The translations under genes and the position numbers were made by a program. 64,000 nt of DNA from Pseudonocardia sp. SCN 73-27 (GTDB lineage Bacteria > Actinomycetota > Actinomycetes > Mycobacteriales > Pseudonocardiaceae): assembly GCA_001725415.1 (NCBI GenBank), contig MEGH01000013.1:62001-126000 (forward strand), written 5' to 3'. The number at the start of each line of letters is the position of its first letter. The first letter of the stretch is position 1. The notes below the pieces were generated by a model. It saw only the letters and a list, made by a program, of their open reading frames with translations. It made no database searches and was not told the DNA's origin. Below, piece after piece: positions 8,220-17,112 of the stretch.

Positions 8220-9434
8220 TCAGGAGGTGGGGGTGAAGGTCAGGCGCAGGGACTGCGGTGCCCGGGTGAAGACGCCGTGCTCGGGTGGTGCGGCGCCGTC
8301 GGTGAACCGGATGTCGTCCATCGCGTCGAGCAGCTGTGAGATGCCGATCTCGAGCTCGGTGCGGGCGAGCAGCGCGCCGACGCAGAAGTGCCGACCCAGG
8401 GCGAAGGCCGTGTGGTTGGCGCCGGCGGTGTAGGCGCGGGACATGTCGAGGTCGGGGCGGTGGAGGTCGAACGTGTCCGGGTCGGCGTACTGCTCGGGAT
8501 CGCGGTTCGCCGCACCGATCAGGCAGGTGACCGTCCTCCCCGCTTCGACGGTTCCGCCGGAGAGCTCCACGTCCTCGGCAGGTTGTCGCATGATCATGTG
8601 CACCGGCGGGGTGAGCCGTAGGGTCTCGGCGAACGCCGCCGGGATCAGGCTGCGGTCGTCACGCACGGCGCGCAGCTGCTCGGGGTGGGCGACGAGGTTG
8701 CGCATGACGCTGGTGATCGCCTTGTCGGTCGTCTCGCCCCCGGCGACCAGCAGCAGGCTGCAGAACGCCTTGATCTCCTGTTCGGTCATGACGACGCCGT
8801 CGATCTCCGCGGTGCACAGCACCGACAGCAGATCCTCGCCCGGGTGCTGTCTGCGCTCGGCGACGATCGGCAGCAGGTAGTCCTCGAACTCGGCCTTGGT
8901 CGCGAGGCCGGCCCGGGTGACCTCCTCGTCGCCCGAGAGGTTCGCGAGGAACGCCATGATCGTGGTGTACCAGCGGTGGAACAGGTCGTGGTCGCTCGTC
9001 GGCAGACCGAGCATGTCGACGATGACGTCGATCGGGAAGCGCGTCGCGTACTCGGCGACGAGGTCGACGCTGCCGGTCGCGCGGAACCCGTCGATGAGGC
9101 CGGCCGAGTTGCGCTCGATGACGGGGACGAACTTCTCGGCGAGGTCCTTGCCGCGGAACGCCGACGCCACGAGGTTCCGTTTCGTCGAGTGCTCGCGGCC
9201 GTCCATCTGCAGGATGGTTCGGCCGTGCACGGGCTCCAGCTGCCAGTCGTAGTTGCGGCTGGTGAAGACCGGTTCCTTGAATGCGCGGACGACGTCGCGG
9301 TATCGGCTGATCACATAGGACGCGGTCGGCTCGTGCCAGATCAGCGGGTGCGACTCACGCATCACGCGGTACGCGGAGTACGGGTCCTCGGCGAACTCCG
9401 GGGAGAGGATGTCCGGCGCTGTTGCTGCGTTCAC
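8220..9434 (-). CDS. Cytochrome P450 (A)
   Basis: A 404-residue soluble bacterial P450. The I-helix oxygen-activation motif is VAGGETTDKAI (about 243-253), the K-helix E-x-x-R is ETLR in AFAETLRLTPP, and the heme loop FALGRHFCVGALLAR places the thiolate Cys near residue 350. The GTG at 9434 has GGGAG 6-9 nt upstream. It is the first gene of a four-gene minus-strand operon (P450, NTF2-like, CoA ligase, SDR) behind operator site B. No ferredoxin is encoded beside it, so the ferredoxin at 15722 or another may supply electrons. Substrate unknown; likely a hydrophobic ring or chain. Confidence 0.95.
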   Translation of the reverse strand: MNAATAPDILSPEFAEDPYSAYRVMRESHPLIWHEPTASYVISRYRDVVRAFKEPVFTSRNYDWQLEPVHGRTILQMDGREHSTKRNLVASAFRGKDLAEKFVPVIERNSAGLIDGFRATGSVDLVAEYATRFPIDVIVDMLGLPTSDHDLFHRWYTTIMAFLANLSGDEEVTRAGLATKAEFEDYLLPIVAERRQHPGEDLLSVLCTAEIDGVVMTEQEIKAFCSLLLVAGGETTDKAITSVMRNLVAHPEQLRAVRDDRSLIPAAFAETLRLTPPVHMIMRQPAEDVELSGGTVEAGRTVTCLIGAANRDPEQYADPDTFDLHRPDLDMSRAYTAGANHTAFALGRHFCVGALLARTELEIGISQLLDAMDDIRFTDGAAPPEHGVFTRAPQSLRLTFTPTS

Positions 9435-9465
9435 GGCGAGCTCCCAAGACCTTCGGCGTCATTGT

Positions 9466-9483
9466 CTACCGGTCGTTTGGTGG
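9466..9483. promoter_or_regulatory. Operator-like element (site B) before the P450-A operon
   Basis: CTACC, spacer GGTCGTTT, GGTGG. It lies between the P450-A start (9434) and the SnoaL stop (9530), where the operon promoter must be, and shares its CGTTTGGT core with the element at 5251. Confidence 0.55.
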
Positions 9484-9529
9484 AAGTGACGCTAGCATCG
9501 CCCACACACCGTGACAACACCCTCGTCGG

Positions 9530-9913
9530 CTACCGAACGCGCAGCTGTCGTCGCAGGTCGTAGGTGTCGAACCAGGTGGCGACGCGGACGATCCGGTCGC
9601 CGGCCAGATCGAAGACGTCGAGCGCGTCGAAGGCGACCGGGCGGCCGTCGTTCAGCCGGCCGCGGAAGGCGATCTCGCAGACGATCGCGGCGGTGTCCGA
9701 GCGAGGCGCCTCGATCCAGCGGGTCACCCGGTCGTCGTGCTCCGCGTAGTTCGCCAGCAGCGCCGGGAAGTGGGCGAGCGCGGCGTCCCGGCCCACGACG
9801 GGCGCGGAGCCGACGGTGTGGATCTCCACGCCGGGCGCCAGGACGTCGGCGAGCTCGGTGAAGCGGTCGGCGTTGATCGCCGCGAAGTAGCCCTCGACGA
9901 CCGCGCGGCTCAC
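9530..9913 (-). CDS. SnoaL-like (NTF2-fold) protein (second of three)
   Basis: A 127-residue NTF2-fold protein: SRAVVEGYFAAINADRF at the N-terminus, ELADVLAPGVEIHTVGSAPV, GRDAALAHFPALLANY, then paired strands ending AFDALDVFDLAGDRIVRVAT and WFDTYDLRRQLRVR. This pattern (a pair of strands ending in D-x-F followed by W-x-D) is that of SnoaL-like isomerases/cyclases and limonene-epoxide-hydrolase relatives. The GTG at 9913 overlaps the LLM stop as GTGA, which sets the start well inside a longer open frame. Last gene of the three-gene operon from 12407. Activity not predictable. Confidence 0.82.
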   Translation of the reverse strand: MSRAVVEGYFAAINADRFTELADVLAPGVEIHTVGSAPVVGRDAALAHFPALLANYAEHDDRVTRWIEAPRSDTAAIVCEIAFRGRLNDGRPVAFDALDVFDLAGDRIVRVATWFDTYDLRRQLRVR

Positions 9914-11022
9914 GAGCCCAGCAGCTGCTTCAGCTCGGCCATCGCCGTGAACGACCACCGTGCCAGCGACGGGTCGCCGAACGCGGTGATGTTCCACATG
10001 GCGAGGTGCTCCAGCCCGGCCTCGCGGTACTCGAACAGCTGCTCGGCGACCTCGGCCGGGGTGCCGCAGAAGGCGTAGTGCCGTACCACCTCCGGCGGGA
10101 TGGCGTCGATGATCCGCAACGACTCGGCGCGGGGGATCGTCGTCGGGATGAAGTCGTGGAAGCCCGAGCCACCCTCCAGCGGGGGCTCGACGCCGAGGTC
10201 GCGGAACACCTGCGACGGCAAGAGCACGCACAGGGCCCGGACCAGTGGCGCCTCGGTGAGCCGGCGGACCGCCTCGGCGTCCGGACCCATCAGGACGTAG
10301 CCGAGCATGCCGGGGGTGAAGCGCGCCGGGTCGCGTCCGGCGTCCTGCGCGGCCTGGCGGATCGTCGTCAACGACTTCGCGTAGTCCGGCGCGGTCATCT
10401 TGGTCGGAAGCCAGCCGTCGGCCTTCTCGCCGGTGAGCCGCAGCATGCGGGGGCCGTGCGCGGCCGTCCAGATCTCGGGGGGCGTGTCGCCGTAGGGGGA
10501 CAGGCCCAGGACCGCCTGGTGAAGCGTATGGAAGGTGCCGTGGTAATCCACCGGGCCGTCGGAGGACCAGAGCAGGCGCATGACGTCGATGCCCTCGGAG
10601 AGCTTCGCGACCGGCTTCTCGAACGACATCCCGTACGGCGTGACGTTGAGCCTCTCGCCGGTGCCCAGGCCGATGATCGCGCGGCCCTTCGTGACGTGGT
10701 CGAGCGTCAGGGCGGTCGCGGCGGCCATCGACGGGTCACGCCGGATCAGGTCCGTGACGGCCACGCCGACCTTGATCCGCTCGGTCTGCGCGCCGACGAC
10801 GCCCATCATGATCATCGGGTCGAAGTAGGTGTGCGGGTTGGCCTGGACCTTCGCCAGCGGCGTCAGATCCTCGGTCCACATCGTGTCCGGGTGCCAGCCC
10901 ATGAGGTGGTCGGGCCACCACACGGCGTCGTAGCCGTCGGCCTCGCTGCGCTGCGCGAACCGCACCGCCGCGTCGGCGGGCGGCATTATCTGCCCGGGGA
11001 CGCCCAGCTGCAGCCGGTTCAT
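9910..11022 (-). CDS. LLM-class (luciferase-like) F420-type oxidoreductase
   Basis: A 370-residue TIM-barrel enzyme of the luciferase-like monooxygenase family. It starts MNRLQLGVPGQIMPPADAA, has the barrel motif GYDAVWWPDHLMGWHPDTMW (about 32-51), the VGAQTERIKVGVAVTDLIRR strand, GRAIIGLGTGERLN (about 117-130), and PPEIWTAAHGPRMLRLTGE with ADGWLP. These features favour an F420-dependent dehydrogenase or reductase of the Mer/Fgd type over an FMN monooxygenase, but cofactor choice is inferred. The ATG at 11022 overlaps the upstream stop by one base. It is translationally coupled to the FAD enzyme and to the SnoaL-like gene. Confidence 0.88.
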   Translation of the reverse strand: MNRLQLGVPGQIMPPADAAVRFAQRSEADGYDAVWWPDHLMGWHPDTMWTEDLTPLAKVQANPHTYFDPMIMMGVVGAQTERIKVGVAVTDLIRRDPSMAAATALTLDHVTKGRAIIGLGTGERLNVTPYGMSFEKPVAKLSEGIDVMRLLWSSDGPVDYHGTFHTLHQAVLGLSPYGDTPPEIWTAAHGPRMLRLTGEKADGWLPTKMTAPDYAKSLTTIRQAAQDAGRDPARFTPGMLGYVLMGPDAEAVRRLTEAPLVRALCVLLPSQVFRDLGVEPPLEGGSGFHDFIPTTIPRAESLRIIDAIPPEVVRHYAFCGTPAEVAEQLFEYREAGLEHLAMWNITAFGDPSLARWSFTAMAELKQLLGS

Positions 11023-12407
11023 CAGTAGCGCCACCCGTCGCCGAAGGTCGGAATCCGTCCACCCAGGTAGTCCTCCACACAGGTCAGCGCCGCGCGGGCC
11101 GCCCGGTCGGTGCCGATGCCGCGGCTGCGGAACGTCTCGCTCGCGAACCACAGTCCCTCGACGTTCGGCGCCCGCCAGTGCGGCCGGTACCTGCCCACGA
11201 GCCCCGGCATCTGGATCACCCCGAAGCTCGGCTCGAACACCAGGTGCCGACGACGCCAGATCGGCTCCGCCATCCCCGGCCACATGGTCTCGACGTCGCG
11301 CTCGAACGCGTCCATCGTCGCCCGGCACCACTCCCGGTCGCGGCCCTTCGCGCCGGGGATGATCGCGCCCATCACGTGCAGGTGCGTCCCGGGCGGGGAG
11401 CACGACGGGTCCATCGCGGACTGGTCGAACATGAACCCGGAGCAGTCCGTCGACGGCGTCGCGGTCCACGTCGCGAGCTCACGCGGGTCGAACTGCGTGA
11501 CCGGCTCCTCCGTCGCGATGTACAGGCCCAGCCACGCTATGCGGAACTTGTCCTGCGCCAGGAACTCGATCTGGGAGGCGTACCACTCCGGCAACGCGTT
11601 GCGCGGCACCACGTTCAGCACGTTCCACACCGGCAGCGTCGAGATCACGGCCGGCGCCTCGAGGATCTCCTCCTCGTAGAACTCGTTGGGCAGGATGCGC
11701 GGCTCGCGCCCGACCGCGACACCCTTCACCGCGCCGTTCTCGATGACGACGCGCTCCACGTTGGTCCCCAGCCGCAGCTCTCCGCCGTGCTCGGTGATCG
11801 CGTCGGCCAGATCGCGCCAGATGCCGTCCCAGCCCTGGCCGGGCCAGCACGAGTAGGCGGCGGTGTTGCGCTCCTCGAAATGCATCTTGCGCACGTACAG
11901 GTTGTCGCTCGCGGAGTGGTCGTACCAGTTCTCGGTCATGCACTCGAGCACCGAGATGAACTCGAACAGATCGACGACACCCTGGTCGTCGGTGTACTGA
12001 TGGATCCACTCGCGCAACGACCGGTCGTCCCACTCGTCGAGCGCCTCGTACGGCGTCTCGACCAGCGCCTTGATGACCTTCTTCAGCTCCGTGCGGTCGG
12101 TGTAACGGTCGCGGATCGAGCCCCAGCCCTTGCCGTTCTCCCAGATCGGCATGTCGTTGCTGACCTCGCCGTGGATCAGCTCCTTGCCGACGTGGGAGAA
12201 GACCTTGGTGATGCCCGACCCGCCGTCCTCGATCAGGTGGCCGCCCAGGTTGACGGTGAAGCCCTCGTCGGGGACGGCCATCGCGCGTCCGCCGAGGTGG
12301 GGGCTGCGGTCGAGGACGACGACCCGCTTGCCCTCCTTCGCCAGCAGCGCCCCCGCGGAGAGGCCGGCGGCCCCGGCTCCGATGACCACGACGTCGTAGC
12401 TCGGCAT
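11022..12407 (-). CDS. FAD-dependent oxidoreductase, CrtI/amine-oxidase-like
   Basis: A 461-residue flavoprotein with an N-terminal dinucleotide fold, DVVVIGAGAAGLSAGALLAK (about 5-24), then VVVLDRSPHLGGRA, the E/D-x-G-G-R-A pattern of phytoene-desaturase-like and monoamine-oxidase-like enzymes. GGHLIEDGGSGITKVF and the C-terminal LWFASETFRSRGIGTDRAAR, the second FAD contact, complete the family signature. Such enzymes desaturate or oxidise hydrophobic substrates. ATG 12407 is preferred to the upstream in-frame codons because it is preceded by AGAGAGAGG and homology starts there; the longer frame would run through operator site C. First gene of a three-gene operon. Confidence 0.88.
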   Translation of the reverse strand: MPSYDVVVIGAGAAGLSAGALLAKEGKRVVVLDRSPHLGGRAMAVPDEGFTVNLGGHLIEDGGSGITKVFSHVGKELIHGEVSNDMPIWENGKGWGSIRDRYTDRTELKKVIKALVETPYEALDEWDDRSLREWIHQYTDDQGVVDLFEFISVLECMTENWYDHSASDNLYVRKMHFEERNTAAYSCWPGQGWDGIWRDLADAITEHGGELRLGTNVERVVIENGAVKGVAVGREPRILPNEFYEEEILEAPAVISTLPVWNVLNVVPRNALPEWYASQIEFLAQDKFRIAWLGLYIATEEPVTQFDPRELATWTATPSTDCSGFMFDQSAMDPSCSPPGTHLHVMGAIIPGAKGRDREWCRATMDAFERDVETMWPGMAEPIWRRRHLVFEPSFGVIQMPGLVGRYRPHWRAPNVEGLWFASETFRSRGIGTDRAARAALTCVEDYLGGRIPTFGDGWRY

Positions 12408-12418
12408 GACACCTCTCT

Positions 12419-12440
12419 CTACCAACCGACCGTTTGACGG
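12419..12440. promoter_or_regulatory. Operator-like element (site C) between divergent FAD and epimerase genes
   Basis: CTACCA, then AACCGACCGT region, then TTGACGG: a 22-bp element with the CTACCA-nn-CG-nn-CG-nn-TG layout of site D. It sits in the 68-bp gap between ATG 12407 (minus) and ATG 12476 (plus), so it can control both directions. Confidence 0.55.
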
Positions 12441-12475
12441 TCTCACAGGGCGACGGCTAGCGTCAATCCTGACGA

Positions 12476-13591
12476 ATGGGGGCTCGCGTGGGGACCGTTC
12501 TGGTTGTGGGTGGCACCGGGCCGACGGGGCCGCCGATCGTCTCCGGGCTGGTCACGCGCGGGCACGACGTCACCGTCTTCCACACCGGGCGGCACGAGAT
12601 CGCGGGCGCTCCGGACGTCCCGCACCTGCACGGCAGTCCGTTCGATGCCGACGGGATCGCCGAGACGTTGGGGGAGCGGACCTTCGACACCGTCGTCGCC
12701 ACCTACGGACGCGTGCGCCTACTCGCCTCGCACCTGGCCGGTCGGTGCGGGCACTTCGTGGCCGTCGGTGGGGTGCCGGTGTACGCGGGCTATGTCGACC
12801 CGTCTGCGGTGTTCCCCTCCGGTGTCGCGCTGCCGGTGCGCGAGGACGCGCCGCTCGTCGCGCCCGACGCCCCGCGCTCCGCCGGATACGACGTCGCCCC
12901 CATCCGCCGCACCGAGGACCACGTCTTCACCCTCGGCGAGCAGGGCGCGTTCGGAGCCACCTACCTGCGGTACCCGACGATCTACGGTCCCCGCAACCCC
13001 TACGCCTGGGAGTGGAACGTCGTCCGCCGCGTCCTCGACGGCCGCCGCACCGTGATCCTCGCCGACGGCGGCCACGGCATCCACTCCCGCATGGCCGTCC
13101 GCAACGCCGCCGAGGCCGTCCTGCTCGCCGTCGACAAGCCCGAGGTGGCGAGCGGGAAGGCCTACAACGTCGCCGACGACGCGCTGCTGACCCTCCGACA
13201 GTGGGTGCAACTGGTCGCCGAGGTGGCCGGGGGAGAGCTGGAGATCCGGTCGCTGCCCTGGGAAATTGCGGGTCCGGGGCGGGCGATGTCCGCGTTCGGC
13301 GGGGCCGAGTCGGCCTGCTGCGTCCTCGACACCACCCGGCTGCGCGAGGACCTGGGCTATCGCGACGTCGTCGGGCTGCGTGAGGGCCTGGCCGAGACGG
13401 TCGACTGGATGCGCGCCAACGAGGACCTGCTGCGCAGCAACGGCACCACCGACCCCTTCGACTACGCCGCCGAGGACGCCCTGCTGGCGGCCTACGACGA
13501 GGCCCTCGCGGGCCTGTCCGGCGTGGCCGAACCCTTCCGCACAGGCATCGGCCGCATGAAGGTCCCCCAGACGGCCAAAGGCTCCCTGTGA
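12476..13591 (+). CDS. Atypical NAD-dependent epimerase/dehydratase-family protein
   Basis: A 371-residue extended SDR. The N-terminal nucleotide motif VLVVGGTGPTGPPIVSGLV (about 7-25) is a G-x-x-G-x-x-G variant. GRHEIAG, the VAVGGVPVYAGYV strand and YLRYPTIYGPRNPYAWEW (about 163-180) are epimerase-like, while the usual Y-x-x-x-K catalytic pair is not obvious, so it may be a reductase or isomerase of the atypical group. ATG 12476 is used; GTG 12488, four codons later, is equally good. Divergent from the FAD gene and sharing operator site C. Its product may act on the same intermediate as the other redox enzymes. Confidence 0.8.
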   Translation: MGARVGTVLVVGGTGPTGPPIVSGLVTRGHDVTVFHTGRHEIAGAPDVPHLHGSPFDADGIAETLGERTFDTVVATYGRVRLLASHLAGRCGHFVAVGGVPVYAGYVDPSAVFPSGVALPVREDAPLVAPDAPRSAGYDVAPIRRTEDHVFTLGEQGAFGATYLRYPTIYGPRNPYAWEWNVVRRVLDGRRTVILADGGHGIHSRMAVRNAAEAVLLAVDKPEVASGKAYNVADDALLTLRQWVQLVAEVAGGELEIRSLPWEIAGPGRAMSAFGGAESACCVLDTTRLREDLGYRDVVGLREGLAETVDWMRANEDLLRSNGTTDPFDYAAEDALLAAYDEALAGLSGVAEPFRTGIGRMKVPQTAKGSL

Positions 13592-13714
13592 GCAAGGTCT
13601 GGGGTCGGCGGCAGCGGTAGGGGTCGCGCCGGCCCCGCGGTGTGGCCTCTCCGCGTGGTGATCACCGGACGTGGTGCCAGGGCGACGTACACGTCGCTCG
13701 AGCGCCACGAATGA

Positions 13715-13733
13715 CGATCAAGGAGATTGATCG
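13715..13733. terminator. Small hairpin in the convergent gap after the epimerase gene
   Basis: CGATCAA (13715-13721), loop GGAGA, TTGATCG (13727-13733). The 244-bp gap 13592-13835 separates convergent genes and has no other recognisable content. The stem is weak (7 bp, AT-rich) and lacks a T-tract, so terminator function is only suggested by position. Confidence 0.3.
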
Positions 13734-13835
13734 CCCCGGGACATCGGCGTCACCAGCGACGCTTCCGCAGTCGACGATCGCCCTGGAGCCCGGACAGGTT
13801 CTCAGCGGGGTACGCCGCACCTGGTCAGGGGTCGC

Positions 13836-15725
13836 TCACAGCGAGAGGGCTGCGTCGGCGCCGGAGTTGATCGCGCGGACGAAGTCGGCGGGGGTGTCGG
13901 CGTCGCCCAGGACCCTGACCTCGATGTCGTCGAGCGCCAGGTCGGCGGTGCCCGTCGGGCGCCAGCCGATCGCCAGGGCGACGACGTCGGCGGGGACGCG
14001 GTGCCGGGCGCCGTCAGGGGACTCCCAGTCGATCCCCAGAGGATCGATTCCCACGACAGTCGCCTTGGTCAGGACCTCGACGCCGTCGCGCTTCAGAGCG
14101 CGGACCAGCTGGCGGCGGGTGATCGCCTCGATGCCGCGGCCGATGCTGCCGCGCATCTCGACGATCGCCACCTCGGCGCCCTGGGCGCGGGCGAGCTCGG
14201 CGGTCTCGCAGCCGGTGGCACTGCCCCCGACCACGACGACGCGCGTCCCTGGTCCGACCGGTATCTCGCCGCGCAGGATGGCCTGGGCGTCGTGGACGAT
14301 GGGGCCGTCGATGCCCGGGATCGGGGGGAGGAGGGGGTCGGCGCCGGTCGCGATCACGACGACGTCGGGGCGCTCGCTGCGGATCGTCGCTGCCGACACC
14401 GGCGACGCCGTGTGGATGTCCACGCCCAGCGCCGCCAACCGAGCGGCCTGGAAGGCCTTGAACCGCAACACCTCGCGCTTGCTCGGCGCCAGCCCCGCGA
14501 CCTCGAGCTTCCCGCCGAGGGAGGTGTCGCGCTCCCAGATCGAGACGTCGTGGCCGCGGAGCCGGGCGATCCGGGCCGCTTCCAGCCCGGCCGGTCCGGA
14601 CCCGACGACCATCACCCGCCGCGGGCGCGCGGCCGGGGCGACCGACCAGGTCAGCTCCCGCCCGACCTCCGGGTTCACCGCGCAGCGGGCCCGTTCGCCG
14701 CGGCCGACGAGGTCGACGCAGGCGTTGCAGGCGATGCAGGGGCGGATCTCGTCGAGACGGTCCTGCTGGACGAGCAGCGGCCAGTCGGGTTCGGCGATCA
14801 GCCCGCGCCCCAACAGGATCAGGTCGGCCTCGCCGTTCTCGACCAGCTCCGCGGCGAGCGCAGGGTCGTCGAGACGCCCGACCGCCATGACCGGCACGTC
14901 GACGGCCTTGCGGACGGCCGCGGCCAGCTCGCGCATGTGCCCGCGCGGCACGGACATCGGGGCGAGGGTCTCCTGCAGCGTCAGCCACGTCCCGGAAGTG
15001 ACGCTGATCGAGGCGACCCCGGCGTCGGCCAGCACGCGGGCGACGGCGACCGCATCGTCGATCACGAGTCCGCCCGGTTCGGCGTCCGTACCGTTGAGTC
15101 GCCACACCAGCGGCAGGTCGACCTCTGCGACGATCGCCCGCGCCACCTCGACCGCGAACCGGGCGCGGTTGACGAGCGATCCGCCGTAGTCGTCGGTGCG
15201 GTGGTTGTGCTGCGGGGACAGGAAGTTCGACGGCAGGTAACCGTGCGCGCCGTGGACCTCGAGGAAGTCGAACCCGGCGTCGCGCGCGAACACCGCGGCG
15301 CGGGCGTAGTCGGCGACGATCGTCGCGATCTCGGGGACGGTCAGCTCGTGGGGGACGGGCGAGAACGAGTTGAGCGGCACCGGCGACGGCGCGACGGACG
15401 GCCCGTCGACGACCTGCCGGCCGGGGTGCATGAGCTGGACACCGACGGTGACGTCGTGGGGACGCAGGGCGTCGACGACGCGGCGCAGCCCGGGCAGGTA
15501 CTCGGGCCCGCTGATCCGCGGCTCGGGCCCGACGGTGTCGGCCGAGACGAGGCAGCCCTCGACGGTGATCGCGCCGACGCCGCCGCGGGCGCGTCGCTCG
15601 TAGTAGGCGACGGTGTCGTCGGTGATGTGGCCGCCGTTGTCGAGGCAGGTGCCCATGGGGGCCATGACCAGGCGGTTCTTGAGTGCCAGCGGTCCGAGCC
15701 GGACGGGCTCGAACAGCACACTCAC
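13836..15725 (-). CDS. NADH:flavin oxidoreductase, 2,4-dienoyl-CoA-reductase-like (OYE plus FAD domain)
   Basis: A 629-residue multidomain flavoenzyme. Residues 1-330 form an Old-Yellow-Enzyme FMN barrel (PVRLGPLALKNRLVMAPMGT, then FLEVHGAHGYLPSNFLSP with the H-x-x-H-like pair region, and YGGSLVNRARF). Next comes a 4Fe-4S cluster site, RPCIACNACVD plus a Cys about 11 residues later (near 335-355). Residues 375-629 are an NAD(P)/FAD module with VVGSGPAGLEAARIARLRG and VVVVGGSATGCETAELA. This is the architecture of FadH and of bile-acid and trimethylamine enzymes; it should reduce an activated C=C bond. GTG 15725 overlaps the ferredoxin stop as GTGA. Last gene of a six-gene operon from 20178. 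Confidence 0.92.
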   Translation of the reverse strand: MSVLFEPVRLGPLALKNRLVMAPMGTCLDNGGHITDDTVAYYERRARGGVGAITVEGCLVSADTVGPEPRISGPEYLPGLRRVVDALRPHDVTVGVQLMHPGRQVVDGPSVAPSPVPLNSFSPVPHELTVPEIATIVADYARAAVFARDAGFDFLEVHGAHGYLPSNFLSPQHNHRTDDYGGSLVNRARFAVEVARAIVAEVDLPLVWRLNGTDAEPGGLVIDDAVAVARVLADAGVASISVTSGTWLTLQETLAPMSVPRGHMRELAAAVRKAVDVPVMAVGRLDDPALAAELVENGEADLILLGRGLIAEPDWPLLVQQDRLDEIRPCIACNACVDLVGRGERARCAVNPEVGRELTWSVAPAARPRRVMVVGSGPAGLEAARIARLRGHDVSIWERDTSLGGKLEVAGLAPSKREVLRFKAFQAARLAALGVDIHTASPVSAATIRSERPDVVVIATGADPLLPPIPGIDGPIVHDAQAILRGEIPVGPGTRVVVVGGSATGCETAELARAQGAEVAIVEMRGSIGRGIEAITRRQLVRALKRDGVEVLTKATVVGIDPLGIDWESPDGARHRVPADVVALAIGWRPTGTADLALDDIEVRVLGDADTPADFVRAINSGADAALSL

Positions 15726-15916
15726 GGTAGGACCCGAAGCGCCCGCGCCGGGCACGACGCGACACCGAGCTCCGCGGTTGCCTCGTCGCCGTCGGGCACC
15801 TCTCGGGACGGTCCGACGGCGGAGAAGCCGTCGTCGTCGAGGGGGAAGAGCTCGTAGTCGACGACGCCGCACTGTCCGTGGGCCTCGCACAGCGAGCTGT
15901 CGACGGCGATCCTCAC
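15722..15916 (-). CDS. P450-type 3Fe-4S ferredoxin
   Basis: A 64-residue ferredoxin, the common partner of actinobacterial P450s. MRIAVDSSLCEAHGQCGVVD contains the C-x2-H-G-x-C pattern in which the second usual Cys is replaced (CEAHGQC), and VASCPARALRV carries the last ligand, so a 3Fe-4S cluster is expected. It lies directly after P450-B, overlapping it as GTGA, and overlaps the OYE gene likewise. It should relay electrons from a ferredoxin reductase to P450-B, and may also serve P450-A. No ferredoxin reductase gene is in the island. The short frame is hidden in a longer open frame. Confidence 0.93.
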   Translation of the reverse strand: MRIAVDSSLCEAHGQCGVVDYELFPLDDDGFSAVGPSREVPDGDEATAELGVASCPARALRVLP

Positions 15917-17112
15917 AAGTGCCGCACCACCAGCCGGTCCATCGCCCGGGAGGCGAGCACGTCCTTCCAGACGGGCTCCTCCGCGAGCTGCAACGACGGC
16001 ATCCGCTCGACGATCCGCGCGACCGCGATCCGCGTCTCCATCCGCGCCAGCTGCGCCCCGATGCAGGCGTGGATGCCCTTGCCGAAGGCGATGTGCGGGT
16101 TGGGGTTGCGGCCGAGATCGAGGGTGTCGGGGTCGTCGAATCGCTCGGGGTCGCGGTTGGCCGACGCCAGCACGAGGTGGACGCGTTCGCCGGGGGAGAT
16201 GCGCTTGCCGCGGACCTCGGTCTCGGCGACGACCCAGCGGTTGAGGACCTTGATCGGCCCGTCGAACCGCAGGAGTTCCTCGACGGCGGGGCCGATGAGG
16301 TCGGGATCGGCTCGGAGCCGGTCGAGCTGGCCGGGGTGGCGGAGCAGGGCGAGCGTCGCGTTGGCGATCGAGTTCGTCGTGGTCTCGTGGCCGGCGAACA
16401 GCAGCAACGCGCACATGGCGACGAGCTCGTCGTCGGACAGCAGGTCGTCGCCGTCGCGAGCCATGAGTGCCGACAGCATGTCGTCGCCGGGGTCCCGGCG
16501 GCGGTGGTCGACGAGCGTGTGGAAGTAGGTGTCCATCTCGCGCAGCCCGCGCAGGGCCCGCTCGTGGCGGTCGGCCCGGGCCGCGCCGCCGGTGCCGAAC
16601 GCGACGAGGGCCAGCTCGTCGGACCATTCGCGGAAGCGGTCGCGGTCGGCGGGGGGTGCGCCGAGCATCGTCGCGATCACGGTGGCGGGCAACGGGTACG
16701 CGACCTCCGAGATGAGGTCCTGCTCCCCGGAACCTGCCAGGAAGCCGTCGATGTGCGAGTCGACGATCGCCGTGATCTGCTCGCCCATGACCGCGATGCG
16801 CTGGCCCTTGAACGCGCCGGCGGCGAGCCTGCGCAGCCGGGTGTGGTCGGGCGGGTCGGTGACGACCATCCAGCCCGCCAGCAGCCCGAGCACGTCGGAG
16901 GCGGCGCTCGGTTCCCTGCGACGGGCCAGCACCGGGCGGACACGATCGTTGGAGAAGGCCTTGTTGCGGAAGGCGTCGGAGACGTCGTCGTAGCGGGTGA
17001 TCAGCCAGGCGCGGTGGGCCTCGCTCCAGTGCACCGGATCGGTCGAGCGCAACTCCTCGAACACCGCGTAGGGGTCGGCGCTGGCGGCGGGCGCGGTGAG
17101 GTCGACGGTCAC
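15913..17112 (-). CDS. Cytochrome P450 (B)
   Basis: A 399-residue P450. The I-helix motif is LLFAGHETTTNSIA (about 240), the K-helix E-x-x-R is VEELLRFDGP, and the heme loop FGKGIHACIGAQLARME holds the thiolate Cys near residue 347. GTG 17112 overlaps the upstream NTF2 stop as GTGA, and its own stop overlaps the ferredoxin GTG. It differs clearly from P450-A in sequence, so the two probably attack different positions or intermediates. The tight coupling to the ferredoxin points to a natural redox pair. Confidence 0.95.
   Translation of the reverse strand: MTVDLTAPAASADPYAVFEELRSTDPVHWSEAHRAWLITRYDDVSDAFRNKAFSNDRVRPVLARRREPSAASDVLGLLAGWMVVTDPPDHTRLRRLAAGAFKGQRIAVMGEQITAIVDSHIDGFLAGSGEQDLISEVAYPLPATVIATMLGAPPADRDRFREWSDELALVAFGTGGAARADRHERALRGLREMDTYFHTLVDHRRRDPGDDMLSALMARDGDDLLSDDELVAMCALLLFAGHETTTNSIANATLALLRHPGQLDRLRADPDLIGPAVEELLRFDGPIKVLNRWVVAETEVRGKRISPGERVHLVLASANRDPERFDDPDTLDLGRNPNPHIAFGKGIHACIGAQLARMETRIAVARIVERMPSLQLAEEPVWKDVLASRAMDRLVVRHL

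Noticed and set aside
12473-13708. Antisense frames opposite the epimerase gene, including one of 329 codons
   Set aside because: No motif, no ribosome site, and they would cover the epimerase gene with its clear nucleotide-binding loop.
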